49,162 bases of DNA, taken from Planctomycetaceae bacterium (GTDB lineage Bacteria > Planctomycetota > Planctomycetia > Planctomycetales > Planctomycetaceae). The stretch is taken from positions 1-49,162 of the forward strand of contig JAKFVC010000011.1 of assembly GCA_021732415.1 (NCBI GenBank), in the 5' to 3' direction. The stretch's first letter is position 1; every line of letters starts with the position of its first letter. Below, piece by piece: positions 13,885 to 22,583 of the stretch. Under the pieces are notes generated by a model, which made no database searches, was not told the DNA's origin, and saw only the letters and a program-made list of their open reading frames with translations. The position numbers were made by a program, and so were the translations under genes.

Positions 13885-15999
13885 TTACTTGGCGGCTTCC
13901 GCGGCTTCGGCCTGTTCGATCAACACGGCCTTGCGAGACAGCTTCACGCGGTTCTGTTCATCCACAGCGATGACCTTCACCGTCAGCTTGTCGCCCTCTT
14001 TGCAGATCTCGCCGACCGACTTCACGAAGCCGTCCGACAGTTCACTAATGTGACACAAGCCGTCCTTGCCCGGGGCGATTTCAATGAAGGCACCGAAGTC
14101 CTTCACCGAGCTCACGCGACCGGTGTAGATCTTGCCAACCTTGATCTCTTCGGTCATGGCTTCGATACGGCCCAAAGCGTCTTCGGCTCCGGCCTTCTCG
14201 CTGCAGGCGATCGTCACGGTGCCATCGTCCTTGATGTCGATGGTCGTGCCGGTTTCTTCCTGAATCGCGCGGATCGTCTTGCCGCCCGGACCAATCAACA
14301 GACCAATCTTTTGCGGATCGATCTTGGTCATCAACAAACGAGGAGCGGTCTCGGCGATGTCAGACCGCGGACGGCGGATGGCCGACAGCATCGTCTTGAG
14401 CAAGTCGATCCGGGCCGTACGGGCCTGGACCAGCGTCTCACGAATGATCTGCTCGCTGATACCGTCGATCTTCAGATCGAGCTGAATACCGGTCACACCC
14501 TTTTGCGTACCGGCCACCTTGAAGTCCATATCACCGTAGTGATCTTCATCACCAATGATGTCGGTCAACAAGACGAACTTGTCTTCCACCTTCACCAGGC
14601 CGATGGAGATACCAGCGACCGGCTGCGAAATCGGCACACCGGCATCCATCAAGCCCAAAGTGGCACTGCAGACCGAAGCCATCGAGCTGCTGCCGTTGGA
14701 TTCCATGATGTCGGAGATGACACGGATGGTGTACGGGAACTTGTCGCCGGGGGGCACGATCGAGGCCACTGACCGTTCGGCCAAAGCACCGTGACCGAGT
14801 TCACGACGTCCCGGTCCACGAATCGGACGGCATTCACCGACCGAGTAGGACGGGAAGTAATAGTCGAGCATGAACCGCTTCGAATACTCTTCGAACAGGC
14901 CATCGACGCGTTGTTCGTCGCGCGGCGTACCCAGGGTGATCGTACACAACGACTGTGTTTCGCCACGGGTAAACAGAGCCGAACCATGCACGCGGGGCAG
15001 CACACCGACGGAGCAGCTGACCGCACGCAGATCGGCCAGACCACGACCGTCAGGACGGGTTCCGGTGAGGATCAACTCGCGGATGGCCTTGTAAGCGACA
15101 TTGTCGAAAGCGACCGAGAACTCCTGGGGAGTACCACCGTTGCCGGCGACATCCGCACCTTCGGGGAAGTACTTGGCCTTGGCTTCGGCCTTCAACGCGG
15201 CGACCTTGTCGTTACGTTCGTGCTTGACCTTGATGGCCTTCGCTTCACGCACCTGGGCGTAAAATTCTTCACGCAGCGGGGCGTCGAACGGGTTGCTGGC
15301 CTTGGGGATGAAGGGGGTCTTCGGACGATTGGCCTGAGCCAGGAACTCATCCTGCATTTCGCACAGAATTATGATCTGCGAGTGGGCATACATAATCGCG
15401 TCGGCCATCTCGTCTTCGGGCATCTGGGCCGCGAAGCCTTCGATCATCAACACCGAAGTCTTGGTACCGGCGACAACCAGATCCAGAACGCTCTCTTCAA
15501 TCTGCGCCTGGGTGGGCATCAAGACCCACTCATCGTTCACGCGACCGACGCGGACGGCGGCAATCGGGCCCTGGAACGGAACGGGCGACAGGCCAAGGGC
15601 GGCGCTGGCACCGATGATCGACAACACGTCGGGATCGTTTTCGCCGTCGCTGGCGAGCACGTTCGACATGATCTGAAGTTCTTCAATGTAGCCCTCGGGG
15701 AAGAGGGGACGAATCGGACGGTCTGTCAAACGGGCGGTCAAAACTTCCTTCAGAGTGGGGCGACCTTCACGCTTCAGAAAACCACCGGGGAACTTACCGG
15801 CCGCAGCCGAACGTTCGCGGTAATCGACGGTCAGCGGGAAAAAGTCCTGGCCCGGTTTCGCCGGACCATTCTGAGCCGCCACGAAGACGACTGTTTCGCC
15901 ATATTGCACCAGGACGGACCCTGCCGCCTGCTTCGCCATTTCGCCCGTCGTCAGACTGAGCTTCCGGCCGCCAAATTCACGTTCTACGGTAACTTTCAC
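13885..15999 (-). CDS. pnp: Polyribonucleotide nucleotidyltransferase (PNPase)
   Basis: 704 residues, the standard length. Two RNase PH-like halves are joined by a helical linker: the first starts near residue 10 (GGRKLSLTTGEMAKQAAGSV; FPLTVDYRERSAAAGKFPGG) and the second near 305 (RPDGRGLADLRAVSCSVGVL; RGETQSLCTITLG; SMASVCSATLGLMDAGVPI). A KH domain (about 560-620, KIGLLIGPGGKTIRAIQEE) and an S1 domain (about 628-690, YTGRVSSVKDFGAFIEI) complete it. It degrades RNA 3' to 5' with phosphate and can add tails; it works as a trimer, alone or with RNase E-type partners. The start is GTG at 15999, preceded by GCAGGG. The upstream neighbour is rpsO, the ancient rpsO-pnp order. Confidence 0.98.
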   Translation of the reverse strand: MKVTVEREFGGRKLSLTTGEMAKQAAGSVLVQYGETVVFVAAQNGPAKPGQDFFPLTVDYRERSAAAGKFPGGFLKREGRPTLKEVLTARLTDRPIRPLFPEGYIEELQIMSNVLASDGENDPDVLSIIGASAALGLSPVPFQGPIAAVRVGRVNDEWVLMPTQAQIEESVLDLVVAGTKTSVLMIEGFAAQMPEDEMADAIMYAHSQIIILCEMQDEFLAQANRPKTPFIPKASNPFDAPLREEFYAQVREAKAIKVKHERNDKVAALKAEAKAKYFPEGADVAGNGGTPQEFSVAFDNVAYKAIRELILTGTRPDGRGLADLRAVSCSVGVLPRVHGSALFTRGETQSLCTITLGTPRDEQRVDGLFEEYSKRFMLDYYFPSYSVGECRPIRGPGRRELGHGALAERSVASIVPPGDKFPYTIRVISDIMESNGSSSMASVCSATLGLMDAGVPISQPVAGISIGLVKVEDKFVLLTDIIGDEDHYGDMDFKVAGTQKGVTGIQLDLKIDGISEQIIRETLVQARTARIDLLKTMLSAIRRPRSDIAETAPRLLMTKIDPQKIGLLIGPGGKTIRAIQEETGTTIDIKDDGTVTIACSEKAGAEDALGRIEAMTEEIKVGKIYTGRVSSVKDFGAFIEIAPGKDGLCHISELSDGFVKSVGEICKEGDKLTVKVIAVDEQNRVKLSRKAVLIEQAEAAEAAK

Positions 16000-16559
16000 T
16001 GTTTTTACCCTGCTTCCTACTACTTATTTCTTTTCCGATACAACAACATTTTCCACATGACAACAATTGGCGATGTGAGTTTCTTCTTCAGAAGACCGAG
16101 AATGTACGCTCAGTTGCGTCGCCCCGCGGGCCAGCGGCCCAGGCGGAACAACTGAAGACATACGATTGGCCCATGAACCCCCAGCGGAAACGTCCTTCAA
16201 GGACGGCCGGAATTTTCGAGACACCCGCGCCGTCAGCCGGGGAGTATCTCGCAAAATTCGGGGTCTGGATTTCAATACAGATTCAACTGGCTGGAAATGA
16301 GTCTGCCCGTCACCGAGATTGGTGACAGCGCAACGTGCAACGCATTCCCGTCCCTGGGATTTCCACAGGCCAGCGAGTGGTTTGCCACGTTGATGAGAAC
16401 AGCTCAGGCTCGGAGCGGAGAGTTCTTTCAATCTGAAAAAGACTCTACGAAGCAACCTGATACTCTCTGTGGACATCACCATGCCACTGCCACCACCAAA
16501 GACCGGTGGGGCGCGGCCGAGATCTTCCGGCCGCACTGATACAAACACTGGCACCGGAA
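16000..16559. other. rpsO-pnp intergenic region, no gene supported
   Basis: 560 bases between rpsO and pnp. A 176-residue frame on the minus strand (16024-16554) lacks recognisable domains and has the Arg/Ser/Pro-rich look of a chance frame. A strong stem, GCGGCCG (16513-16519) with CGGCCGC (16528-16534), lies 26 bases after the rpsO stop. It lacks a T-run and could be an attenuator or an RNA-processing site, since rpsO-pnp mRNA is processed here in other bacteria. Confidence 0.5.
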
Positions 16560-16829
16560 CTACTTACGCAGTTCGAGGCGTTTCAACATGTCGAGGTAGC
16601 TCTTGTGATCGGTCGCCCGCAGGAAGTCCAGCAACCGGCGACGACGACTGACCAGCATCAGCAAACCACGGCGGCCGGCATGATCTTTCAAGTGCGACTT
16701 CAAATGCTCCGTCAGTTGCGAAATTCGGTGTGACAAAACCGCAATTTGCACCTGAGCTGACCCGGTATCGGCTTCATTCTGCCGAAAATCCCCAATCAGC
16801 GACGTCTTCTTCTCTTTCGTAATCGACAT
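16560..16829 (-). CDS. rpsO: 30S ribosomal protein S15
   Basis: 89 residues from the ATG at 16829, preceded by GGAGAAAG; an in-frame upstream ATG at 16862 would add an unneeded 11-residue extension. The signature DTGSAQVQIAVLSHRISQLT, then HLKSHLKDHAGRRGLLMLVS and RRRRLLDFL, is characteristic. S15 binds the central domain of 16S rRNA at the three-way junction and forms bridge B4 with the large subunit. It is followed by pnp on the same strand. Confidence 0.98.
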   Translation of the reverse strand: MSITKEKKTSLIGDFRQNEADTGSAQVQIAVLSHRISQLTEHLKSHLKDHAGRRGLLMLVSRRRRLLDFLRATDHKSYLDMLKRLELRK

Positions 16830-16908
16830 GAACGACTTTCTCCACAGCCGCACCGGCTGCATTACTTTTACTCTTCGGACGAGTTGGACTGGTTTACGTC
16901 AGCGTGAA

Positions 16909-16962
16909 TTCTTTGAACTCTTCGACTTCTTTGAACTCTTCGACTTCTTTGAATTCTTTGCG
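16909..16962. repeat. 18-bp tandem repeat, two exact units and one degenerate unit
   Basis: TTCTTTGAACTCTTCGAC occurs at 16909-16926 and 16927-16944, followed by a partial match. Related TTTGAATTCTTTG sequences recur near 17309 and 17396. The repeats lie upstream of rpsO. Apart from these and the palindrome at 17541, nothing recognisable lies in 16830-17633. Confidence 0.75.
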
Positions 16963-17540
16963 ACGTGTCGGCGATGGTTGCTCGATCGCCAACTCAGCCA
17001 AAAACCCCGACTAGCGAGTAAAATCAATTCCCATCCAGGGACTCGCACATCTCAGCACGGAAACCTATCCCGCACCTAGCGATACCTGTATTTCATTGCA
17101 ACACTGTAACAAAAGATGCCGAAAATTCAATTCCGCGTGGTGTTCCGGAGATCATCACACGCTCCGAAATCGACATAAACACCTCTCGCATAATGCGATA
17201 CGCTCGTTTCAGTGAAGGCCACACTGTGTTCGAAGTCGTCAATCATGAAGTGCCTTTCATCGGCAGTCGCTAGTTCGGCTATTGAGCAGACCGTTCGAAT
17301 TCTCTCGCGACTTCTTTGACCTCTTTGAATTCTTTGGTCCCTTCGCAGTAGGACGGCCGAGGCCACCATTCAACGGACACTCAATTGTCGCGCACTCTTT
17401 GAATTCTTTGACCCCTTTGAAAAAACGGCCCTTCTTTCGATAGTCCGTCACTCCGAATGGGGCAACAACTCAGAGGCCGCAACATCTCAAACGCGATTCC
17501 CGCATGCGCACTTCGACTTCTTTGCTCCCCAACTTCGTCA

Positions 17541-17613
17541 GTAGGATGGGCACTCTTGCCCCTCTCCCCCATTCAACTCGGCAATTCCAACGGGCAGAGA
17601 GTGCCCATTCTAC
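17541..17613. repeat. Inverted repeat (GTAGGATGGGCACTCTTGCC type)
   Basis: Arms 17541-17561 and 17592-17613 pair as inverted copies with one substitution and one inserted base. The element lies 21 bases past the end of the DUF1559 gene, whose stop is at 17634. Confidence 0.8.
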
Positions 17614-17633
17614 AGGCCTCCACAGACCTTCTA

Positions 17634-18536
17634 TCAAAAACTTTGCTCACTATTCGATTCATCAGCCCGCATCGTCAGCTTTTGTAACACATTCAAATCG
17701 ATGTCGGTTCTCAACGGCCGTACCGCGCCGTCCATGATCAAGACATGTGAGATCCCCTGATGAGCACTCCCATACCCTGAAACATTCAGCTCTTTCGCAT
17801 TCAATGCCTGGTCCGATGTCCCCAGGATCCGGGCAAACGGCGACTTCGCGGTGGGAAATACACCGCTCCAAGTCGTCATCCGATCAAGCCTCTCGCTCGT
17901 AGATCTTTCTCCAACTCCCAGGGTATTAGCAGTTCCGTCTCTGACGTCCCGCATGGATAACGCACGGTTGTGGGAGAAAACTCCGTCGCCGACACACCTC
18001 TTCCCAGGCTGCATCTTCTCGCACTGGCCGAAGTCACTCGTTCCGAACGATCCGACATAGTTTGCAGTCCCGACCTGCGCGATGGCCTTCCCGTCGGCAC
18101 CCTTAATCGTCCAGCCCCTTCTGGTGAACGGATCTGACGGGCACCGCAGAACGGACAACGATCTGCTGACGATGGATCTGTTCGCCTTGTCAGACACACT
18201 GCTCAAAAAGTCGATCTCGTTGTACAAGGCACTTTCGTCCAACTGCGGTAGCAGATGCGACAGCCAGCCCCAGCCCGTCACTCCCAGAACGTTTGCCCGA
18301 TTGGGATTCAAATCGCATCCAATCCAACCCGGCGGAAATACCAGGAAGCTGGAGTGATAGTTGTGTAAAGCCATTCCGATTTGCTTGAGATTGTTTTTGC
18401 ACAGATTACGATGCTCAACCTCCCGCGATCGCAAAATGGCGATCAGGACCACGAAACCCAACAATAACACGCCTCCCCCGACAGCCAATTGCTCCACCAG
18501 CGTGAATCCCGAACGGCGTATCCTATGTGACTGCAT
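17634..18536 (-). CDS. DUF1559 pilin-like protein (downstream copy)
   Basis: 300 residues. The N-terminus has the type IV pilin-like motif RRSGFTLVEQLAV followed by a hydrophobic helix (about 17-35), expected to be cleaved by a prepilin peptidase and N-methylated. The DUF1559 body follows (NLKQIGMALHNYHSSFLVFP, LRCPSDPFTRRG, ANYVGSFGTSDFG, RMTTWSGVFPTA). The C-terminal motif GSAHQGISHVLIMDGAVRPL corresponds to the family's 'H-x-G-G-x-N-x-x-x-x-D-G-S-V'. These proteins are hugely expanded in Planctomycetota; their function is not settled. AGGA lies 7 bases before the ATG. It follows a close paralogue by 47 bases, evidently a tandem duplication. The helix VGGGVLLLGFVVLIAIL differs from the usual 'VVIAIIAILIALLLPAVQ'. 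Confidence 0.93.
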   Translation of the reverse strand: MQSHRIRRSGFTLVEQLAVGGGVLLLGFVVLIAILRSREVEHRNLCKNNLKQIGMALHNYHSSFLVFPPGWIGCDLNPNRANVLGVTGWGWLSHLLPQLDESALYNEIDFLSSVSDKANRSIVSRSLSVLRCPSDPFTRRGWTIKGADGKAIAQVGTANYVGSFGTSDFGQCEKMQPGKRCVGDGVFSHNRALSMRDVRDGTANTLGVGERSTSERLDRMTTWSGVFPTAKSPFARILGTSDQALNAKELNVSGYGSAHQGISHVLIMDGAVRPLRTDIDLNVLQKLTMRADESNSEQSF

Positions 18537-18583
18537 GGCGGATTCCTGAAGTGACTGACTGTCTCGCGACTAACGCGTTATTT

Positions 18584-19480
18584 CTATTCCGAAATCTCTT
18601 CCCCGCCGGCCCGCGTCGTCAATGCCTGGAACACTTTCAAATCGGTGTCCGTGTTCAACGCACGGATAGAACCGTCCATGTTGATAAAATAGACCAGTCC
18701 CTTATGAGCACTGCCATAACTCGACACGTTTTTCTCTTTCGCGTCTAGCGCCTGGTCCGAGGTCCCCAGGATGCGCGCGAAGGGCGACTTCGCCTTGGGA
18801 AAGACTCCGCTCCAGGTCGTCATCCGATCCAGTTTTGCCCCCATGGACCGCTCGCCAATTCCTAAAGTATTGGAAAGTCCATCTTTAATATCGCGCATCC
18901 GAAGGAATGAGTTGTGATAATACAGCCCGTCACCCTCGCAGGTTTCTCCGGGCTTCATTTTCTCACACTTCCCGAAGTCGCCCGTTCCAAACGACCCCAC
19001 ATAGTTGGCGGTCCCCACCTGGGCGACGTCTTTGCCATCGGCGTCCTTCAGCATCCACGTCTTTTTGTTAAATGGATCCGAGGGGCAACGCAGCGTCGCA
19101 AACGCCTTGCTGACCACGGCGGCATTCTGTTTGTCGGTCACACTGATCGTATGATTGATCTCGTTGAAGAGAGGAGCCTCATCCAAATAGGGTGCCAGCC
19201 GCATCTGCATCCCCCAGCCATTCAGCCCGAACACATTGGGCTGCTTCGGACTGTCATCCCCCCCAACCCAGCCCGGCGGTAATGCCCCCTGCGAGTCGTG
19301 GTAGTTGTGCAGCGCCAGCCCAATGATCTTGAGATGGTTCATGCATTGGGTTCGATTGGCGGCCTCCCGAGTTTGGAGGATGGCGTCAAAGATCTGCGTC
19401 CCCAATAACGAAACGGCGGCGTTAACGGCCAGCAATTCCACCAGCGTGAATCCGGATCGGCGAGTCTGAGGTGACCTCAT
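18584..19480 (-). CDS. DUF1559 pilin-like protein (upstream copy)
   Basis: 298 residues from the ATG at 19480, preceded by AAGGA; the in-frame start at 19528 would place 16 residues ahead of the pilin motif and is unlikely. The prepilin-like motif is RRSGFTLVELLAV, the body is close to that of its neighbour (MNHLKIIGLALHNYHDSQG, LRCPSDPFNKKTWML, GTANYVGSFGTGDFGKCEKM, RMTTWSGVFPKAKSPFARIL), and the end is YGSAHKGLVYFINMDGSIRA. The hydrophobic part (NAAVSLLGTQIFDAILQTRE) is weaker than usual because a polar TQ interrupts it. Expected location: the outer face of the inner membrane, or a pseudopilus-like structure. The upstream gap to the divergent efflux gene is 738 bases and repeat-rich. Confidence 0.93.
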   Translation of the reverse strand: MRSPQTRRSGFTLVELLAVNAAVSLLGTQIFDAILQTREAANRTQCMNHLKIIGLALHNYHDSQGALPPGWVGGDDSPKQPNVFGLNGWGMQMRLAPYLDEAPLFNEINHTISVTDKQNAAVVSKAFATLRCPSDPFNKKTWMLKDADGKDVAQVGTANYVGSFGTGDFGKCEKMKPGETCEGDGLYYHNSFLRMRDIKDGLSNTLGIGERSMGAKLDRMTTWSGVFPKAKSPFARILGTSDQALDAKEKNVSSYGSAHKGLVYFINMDGSIRALNTDTDLKVFQALTTRAGGEEISE

Positions 19481-19651
19481 GGCGAATTCCTTAATTTGCG
19501 AACTGATTCCCCGCGACAAACACGTCACCGCTGCCGGCCCGCCACAGCGTCAACGGTGAGTGTACCTTATCGCCAGTTCACTTCAATCGCCGTTCGGTTT
19601 ATAACCGCAGGATAGGCTATCGGTGTCTTGTCATCGTTTGATTTTTGGGCT

Positions 19652-19729
19652 GGGTGCCACTGACTCTGCCGGTGCTGGGAGTCTATCAATCCGTTATCCA
19701 GCAAAGCACTGGCACAGCCAGTGGCACCC
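19652..19729. repeat. Inverted repeat, GGGTGCCACTGxCTxTGCC type, copy 1
   Basis: Arms 19652-19676 and 19705-19729 are inverted copies with two mismatches in 25. Each arm also contains its own internal palindrome (GCCACTGGC/GCCAGTGGC). Confidence 0.85.
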
Positions 19730-19846
19730 AAAGTCCTGACATTAGTGATGAATCAGGCCGTATTGAAGCAACCAGCACTGGGTCCAAAGACACAGTCCCG
19801 ACATCCAACAATCAATACGGCACGAGTTCCTCAATATGCTCTCCTC

Positions 19847-19925
19847 GGGTGCCACTGGCTATGCCAGTGCCGGGCGTCTATCGACTGGATGTCCGGAAAA
19901 GCACTGGCATAGCCAGTGGCATCCC
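19847..19925. repeat. Inverted repeat, GGGTGCCACTGGCTATGCC type, copy 2
   Basis: Arms 19847-19870 and 19901-19925 repeat the structure of copy 1, including the partly conserved loop (GTCTATC). The two copies are in direct orientation, 195 bases apart. No gene is supported in 19481-20218; both copies lie upstream of two divergent genes. Confidence 0.85.
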
Positions 19926-20218
19926 AATTCCTGGCGGTGACAGGACACGAGCCTATCATTCCCCAAAAACATGACCGGCTGGAAGCCTATCGTACGGCGA
20001 TAACCTTCACTCACGAATGCTTAATACCCACTCGGAAGCTGGGTAAGGATTGCGGCAATTGCAGAAGAATCGCCGTGAATGACGATGTTGTTAGCACACT
20101 GGCAGGCGCTGCCTCGACAGAGGTCGCACATTGGCCAGCGTTCACTCCGAGAGACTCGGCAGGGATGCTAATACGTGTTTGATACCGGGGATGCTGATCC
20201 CCCTTCGGAGATCATTCC

Positions 20219-21901
20219 ATGGATGGAATATCCCGCGATCCGGCGCACGAGGACTGCGCGCCGACCGCCAAGATGTCTCGCACAGGCGAACTGATCGCTC
20301 AACCCACGCGCCGGTCGCAATGGACCCGCCGCGCATTCATGGCCTCCCTGGCGGTCTCGGCTGCCGGCTGCACGACGGGGGTCCGGGGCTACATCAACAA
20401 CGGCTTCAAGGTCGGCGTCAATTTTGGCCGCCCACCCACCGCTGCCGCCGCGAACTGGATCGACGCAAACGATGCACGTGTCCGCAGTGAGTACGGTGAT
20501 GACAGTCACTGGTGGAATGTCTTCAACGATCCAGTCCTCAACAATCTGGTCACCACCTGCTATGAGCAAAACTTGTCGCTGAAGCAGGCGGGGCTCCGCG
20601 TGCTCGAAGCGCGTTATCAATTGGGATTTGCCAAGGGGACCTTGTTCCCCCAACAGCAGGACTTCGTCGGCGGCTACTCGCGACGTACCGTGAGCCTGTC
20701 GAATCCCAACGCGTTTGCGACTCCGACACGTCACTTCTCCATCTACAGCCTGGGCTTCAATCTGGCCTGGGAACTCGATTTCTGGGGTCGCTTCCGACGC
20801 GCCATCGAATCCGCGGATGATAACCTGGATGCATCGATTGAAGCCTACGACGCCATTCTGGTCACGTTGGTCAGCGACATTGCCTCCAACTATGTGGCCT
20901 ACCGGACCCACGAACAAGAGTTAGTGTATATTCGCACTAACGTCGGGATTCAGCAGGAGACCTACGACATCGCCCTGGCACGCTTCAATGGCGGCCAGGC
21001 GACCGAGCTGGACGTCGATCAAGCCCAGAGCAATCTGTCGCAAACGCGGTCTGAGATCGCTGTTCGCGAGATCAACATGCGGACCGCCGCCAACCAATTG
21101 TGCATTCTGATGGGTATTCCCACGGAAGACCTGACTCCCCTCCTGGGACTGGGGCCCATTCCCACTGCGCCCAAAGAGGTGGCGTTGGGTGTTCCAGCAG
21201 ATCTGGTACGTCGCCGGCCGGATGTGCGGCAGGCAGAACGGGTTGCCGCCGCTCAGTGTGCTCAGATTGGAATCGCTGAAGCCGACTTTTACCCCGCGAT
21301 TTCGATCCTCGGGTCGGTTGGCTATTCGTCCCGCAACTTCCAGGACATGTTCTCGCAATTGGCCTTTAACGGTTCGATTGGACCGCAATTCCAATGGAAG
21401 ATCCTGAACTACAACCGCATTAAGAACAACGTCGGCTTCCAGAATGCCAAGTTCGAGGAATTCGTGGCCGGATATCAGAACGCCGTGCTGCAGGCTCATG
21501 TGGAAGTGGAAAACGGGCTGGTGCAGTTCCTCTGGCAACAACGACGTGCGGCCGATCTGGGGGAAAGCGTGGACGCCGCCCAAAAGGCCGTCAAGGTCGC
21601 GGTCACTCTGTATAAAGCAGGGGCCACCGATTTTAACCGCGTGGCTTTACTGCAGCAGAACCTCGTGCAGCAACAGATCCTGCTGGCGCTCTCACTAGGA
21701 GACATCGCGCAGGGACTGATCCAGGTCTACAAGGCACTCGGCGGCGGCTGGCAACTGCGGATGGATTACGAAGCGCCCGGCGCGGCTCAACTGGGCGAAT
21801 ACCCCATGGCCCCACCCGCCATCCCGCTAGGCGAACCGGTGCCGGCTCCAGAAGTACCAGGTGAAGCGCCACCCGCGCCGCCTCCCGCAAACAACGAGTA
21901 A
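20219..21901 (+). CDS. Outer-membrane efflux lipoprotein, NodT/TolC type
   Basis: 560 residues. The ATG at 20219 is preceded by GGAG. The signal is unusual: a twin-arginine-like TRRAFMAS (Arg37, Arg38) runs straight into a lipobox (VSAAGC, Cys51). The two outer-membrane efflux repeats follow: WWNVFNDPVLNNLV and LAWELDFWGRFRRAIESA in the first, and VPADLVRRRPDVRQAERVAA with AEADFYPAISILGSVGY in the second. All are hallmarks of the NodT family. The C-terminus is Pro/Glu/Ala-rich. Such trimers form the outer-membrane duct of tripartite RND pumps. The matching pump genes (22584-30566) converge on it, with 682 bases between the two stop codons that hold the small Cys-rich gene, so the whole set forms one locus in two transcription units. 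Confidence 0.93.
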   Translation: MDGISRDPAHEDCAPTAKMSRTGELIAQPTRRSQWTRRAFMASLAVSAAGCTTGVRGYINNGFKVGVNFGRPPTAAAANWIDANDARVRSEYGDDSHWWNVFNDPVLNNLVTTCYEQNLSLKQAGLRVLEARYQLGFAKGTLFPQQQDFVGGYSRRTVSLSNPNAFATPTRHFSIYSLGFNLAWELDFWGRFRRAIESADDNLDASIEAYDAILVTLVSDIASNYVAYRTHEQELVYIRTNVGIQQETYDIALARFNGGQATELDVDQAQSNLSQTRSEIAVREINMRTAANQLCILMGIPTEDLTPLLGLGPIPTAPKEVALGVPADLVRRRPDVRQAERVAAAQCAQIGIAEADFYPAISILGSVGYSSRNFQDMFSQLAFNGSIGPQFQWKILNYNRIKNNVGFQNAKFEEFVAGYQNAVLQAHVEVENGLVQFLWQQRRAADLGESVDAAQKAVKVAVTLYKAGATDFNRVALLQQNLVQQQILLALSLGDIAQGLIQVYKALGGGWQLRMDYEAPGAAQLGEYPMAPPAIPLGEPVPAPEVPGEAPPAPPPANNE

Positions 21902-21953
21902 CCCTGCCGGCCTCGAGCAGGCTCACTCTGCAGTGAGAGATAGGAACAAGACA

Positions 21954-22271
21954 ATGTGGCAACGCAATTGGATATGGATCGCGGTGGTGCTCATCTCACT
22001 ACCAACGGTCACGTTAAAAGCTCGAGCGCAATCGTATTCGAGACCCTCGACCGGACCGCGAACCTGGTGTACGACGGGTCTCCATTGTAACGATTCGTGG
22101 AAGTGCCTGGGGGACGACTATTGCAAGAAGTCGACGCCATTCACGCCGTGCTATTCACCGCGGACTTGCTGTGACGACTACAGCAAGAAGATCGCGCCGT
22201 GCGCGCCCAGCGTTCAACGCGGCTGCTGCGACGATTATTGCAAGAAGACGTGCCCGGTCAGATTGTGGTAA
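21954..22271 (+). CDS. Small secreted cysteine-rich protein with CCDDYCKK repeats
   Basis: 105 residues from the ATG at 21954, with AGGAA upstream. The N-terminus is a signal peptide (WIWIAVVLISLPTVTLKARA, cleavage likely before QS). The mature part has about 13 Cys residues arranged in three related units: LGDDYCKKSTPF, CCDDYSKKIAPC and CCDDYCKKTCPV. I do not recognise a named domain. The spacing of Cys and Asp suggests a disulfide-rich or metal-binding surface protein. It starts 53 bases after the outer-membrane efflux gene on the same strand, so the two are probably cotranscribed and it may serve the pump, for example as an extracytoplasmic metal binder; that is inference. In-frame starts further upstream (21861) overlap the efflux gene and lack support. 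Confidence 0.75.
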   Translation: MWQRNWIWIAVVLISLPTVTLKARAQSYSRPSTGPRTWCTTGLHCNDSWKCLGDDYCKKSTPFTPCYSPRTCCDDYSKKIAPCAPSVQRGCCDDYCKKTCPVRLW

Positions 22272-22438
22272 CCAGCCAAGGATCGGTCGTGTTGAGTTGC
22301 CGCCGCCAACATGGCCTCAGTCAACGATGATCCCATCCGTGTTTAATCGGTGTTAATCCGTGGCTAAAATGCATTCTTCAGGGTTTTGCACGTCACTCGC
22401 TCCAACGAGCATCCGCTTCCCAACTGCAGGAATTACGA

Positions 22439-22565
22439 AGAGTTTTTGGAACACTGATCTTCGCTAATCCACACTAATCCGGAAGATTTCCGGTTTGGAT
22501 CCCGACCTGATTTCCTCTGTTCTGATCAGTGTTGATTAGCGAAGATCAGTGTTCCAAAAAACTCT
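22439..22565. repeat. Inverted repeat with about 31-bp arms between convergent genes
   Basis: Left arm 22439-22469 (AGAGTTTTTGGAACACTGAT...) and right arm 22534-22565 pair throughout except for one extra A. The interior holds ACTAATCC and GTGTTGATTAG echoes of the arm. A separate motif, GTGTTTAATCGGTGTTAATC near 22338, looks like another dispersed repeat. No gene is visible in 22272-22583. The position could serve both converging genes as a terminator. Confidence 0.85.
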
Positions 22566-22583
22566 TTGTATTGGTCCCTTGGC

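Noticed and set aside
14791-16155. 454-residue open frame on the plus strand
   Set aside because: It is mostly antisense to pnp, with the composition of a shadow frame and no recognisable motif.
16024-16554. 176-residue frame between rpsO and pnp
   Set aside because: Arg/Ser/Pro-rich composition, no domain, no good ribosome binding site; the gap is better read as leader or processing sequence.
19652-19925. CRISPR-like repeats (GCCACTGGC motifs spaced by short sequences)
   Set aside because: The copies are alternating inverted arms, with unequal spacing and no unique equal-length spacers; they are two palindromes.
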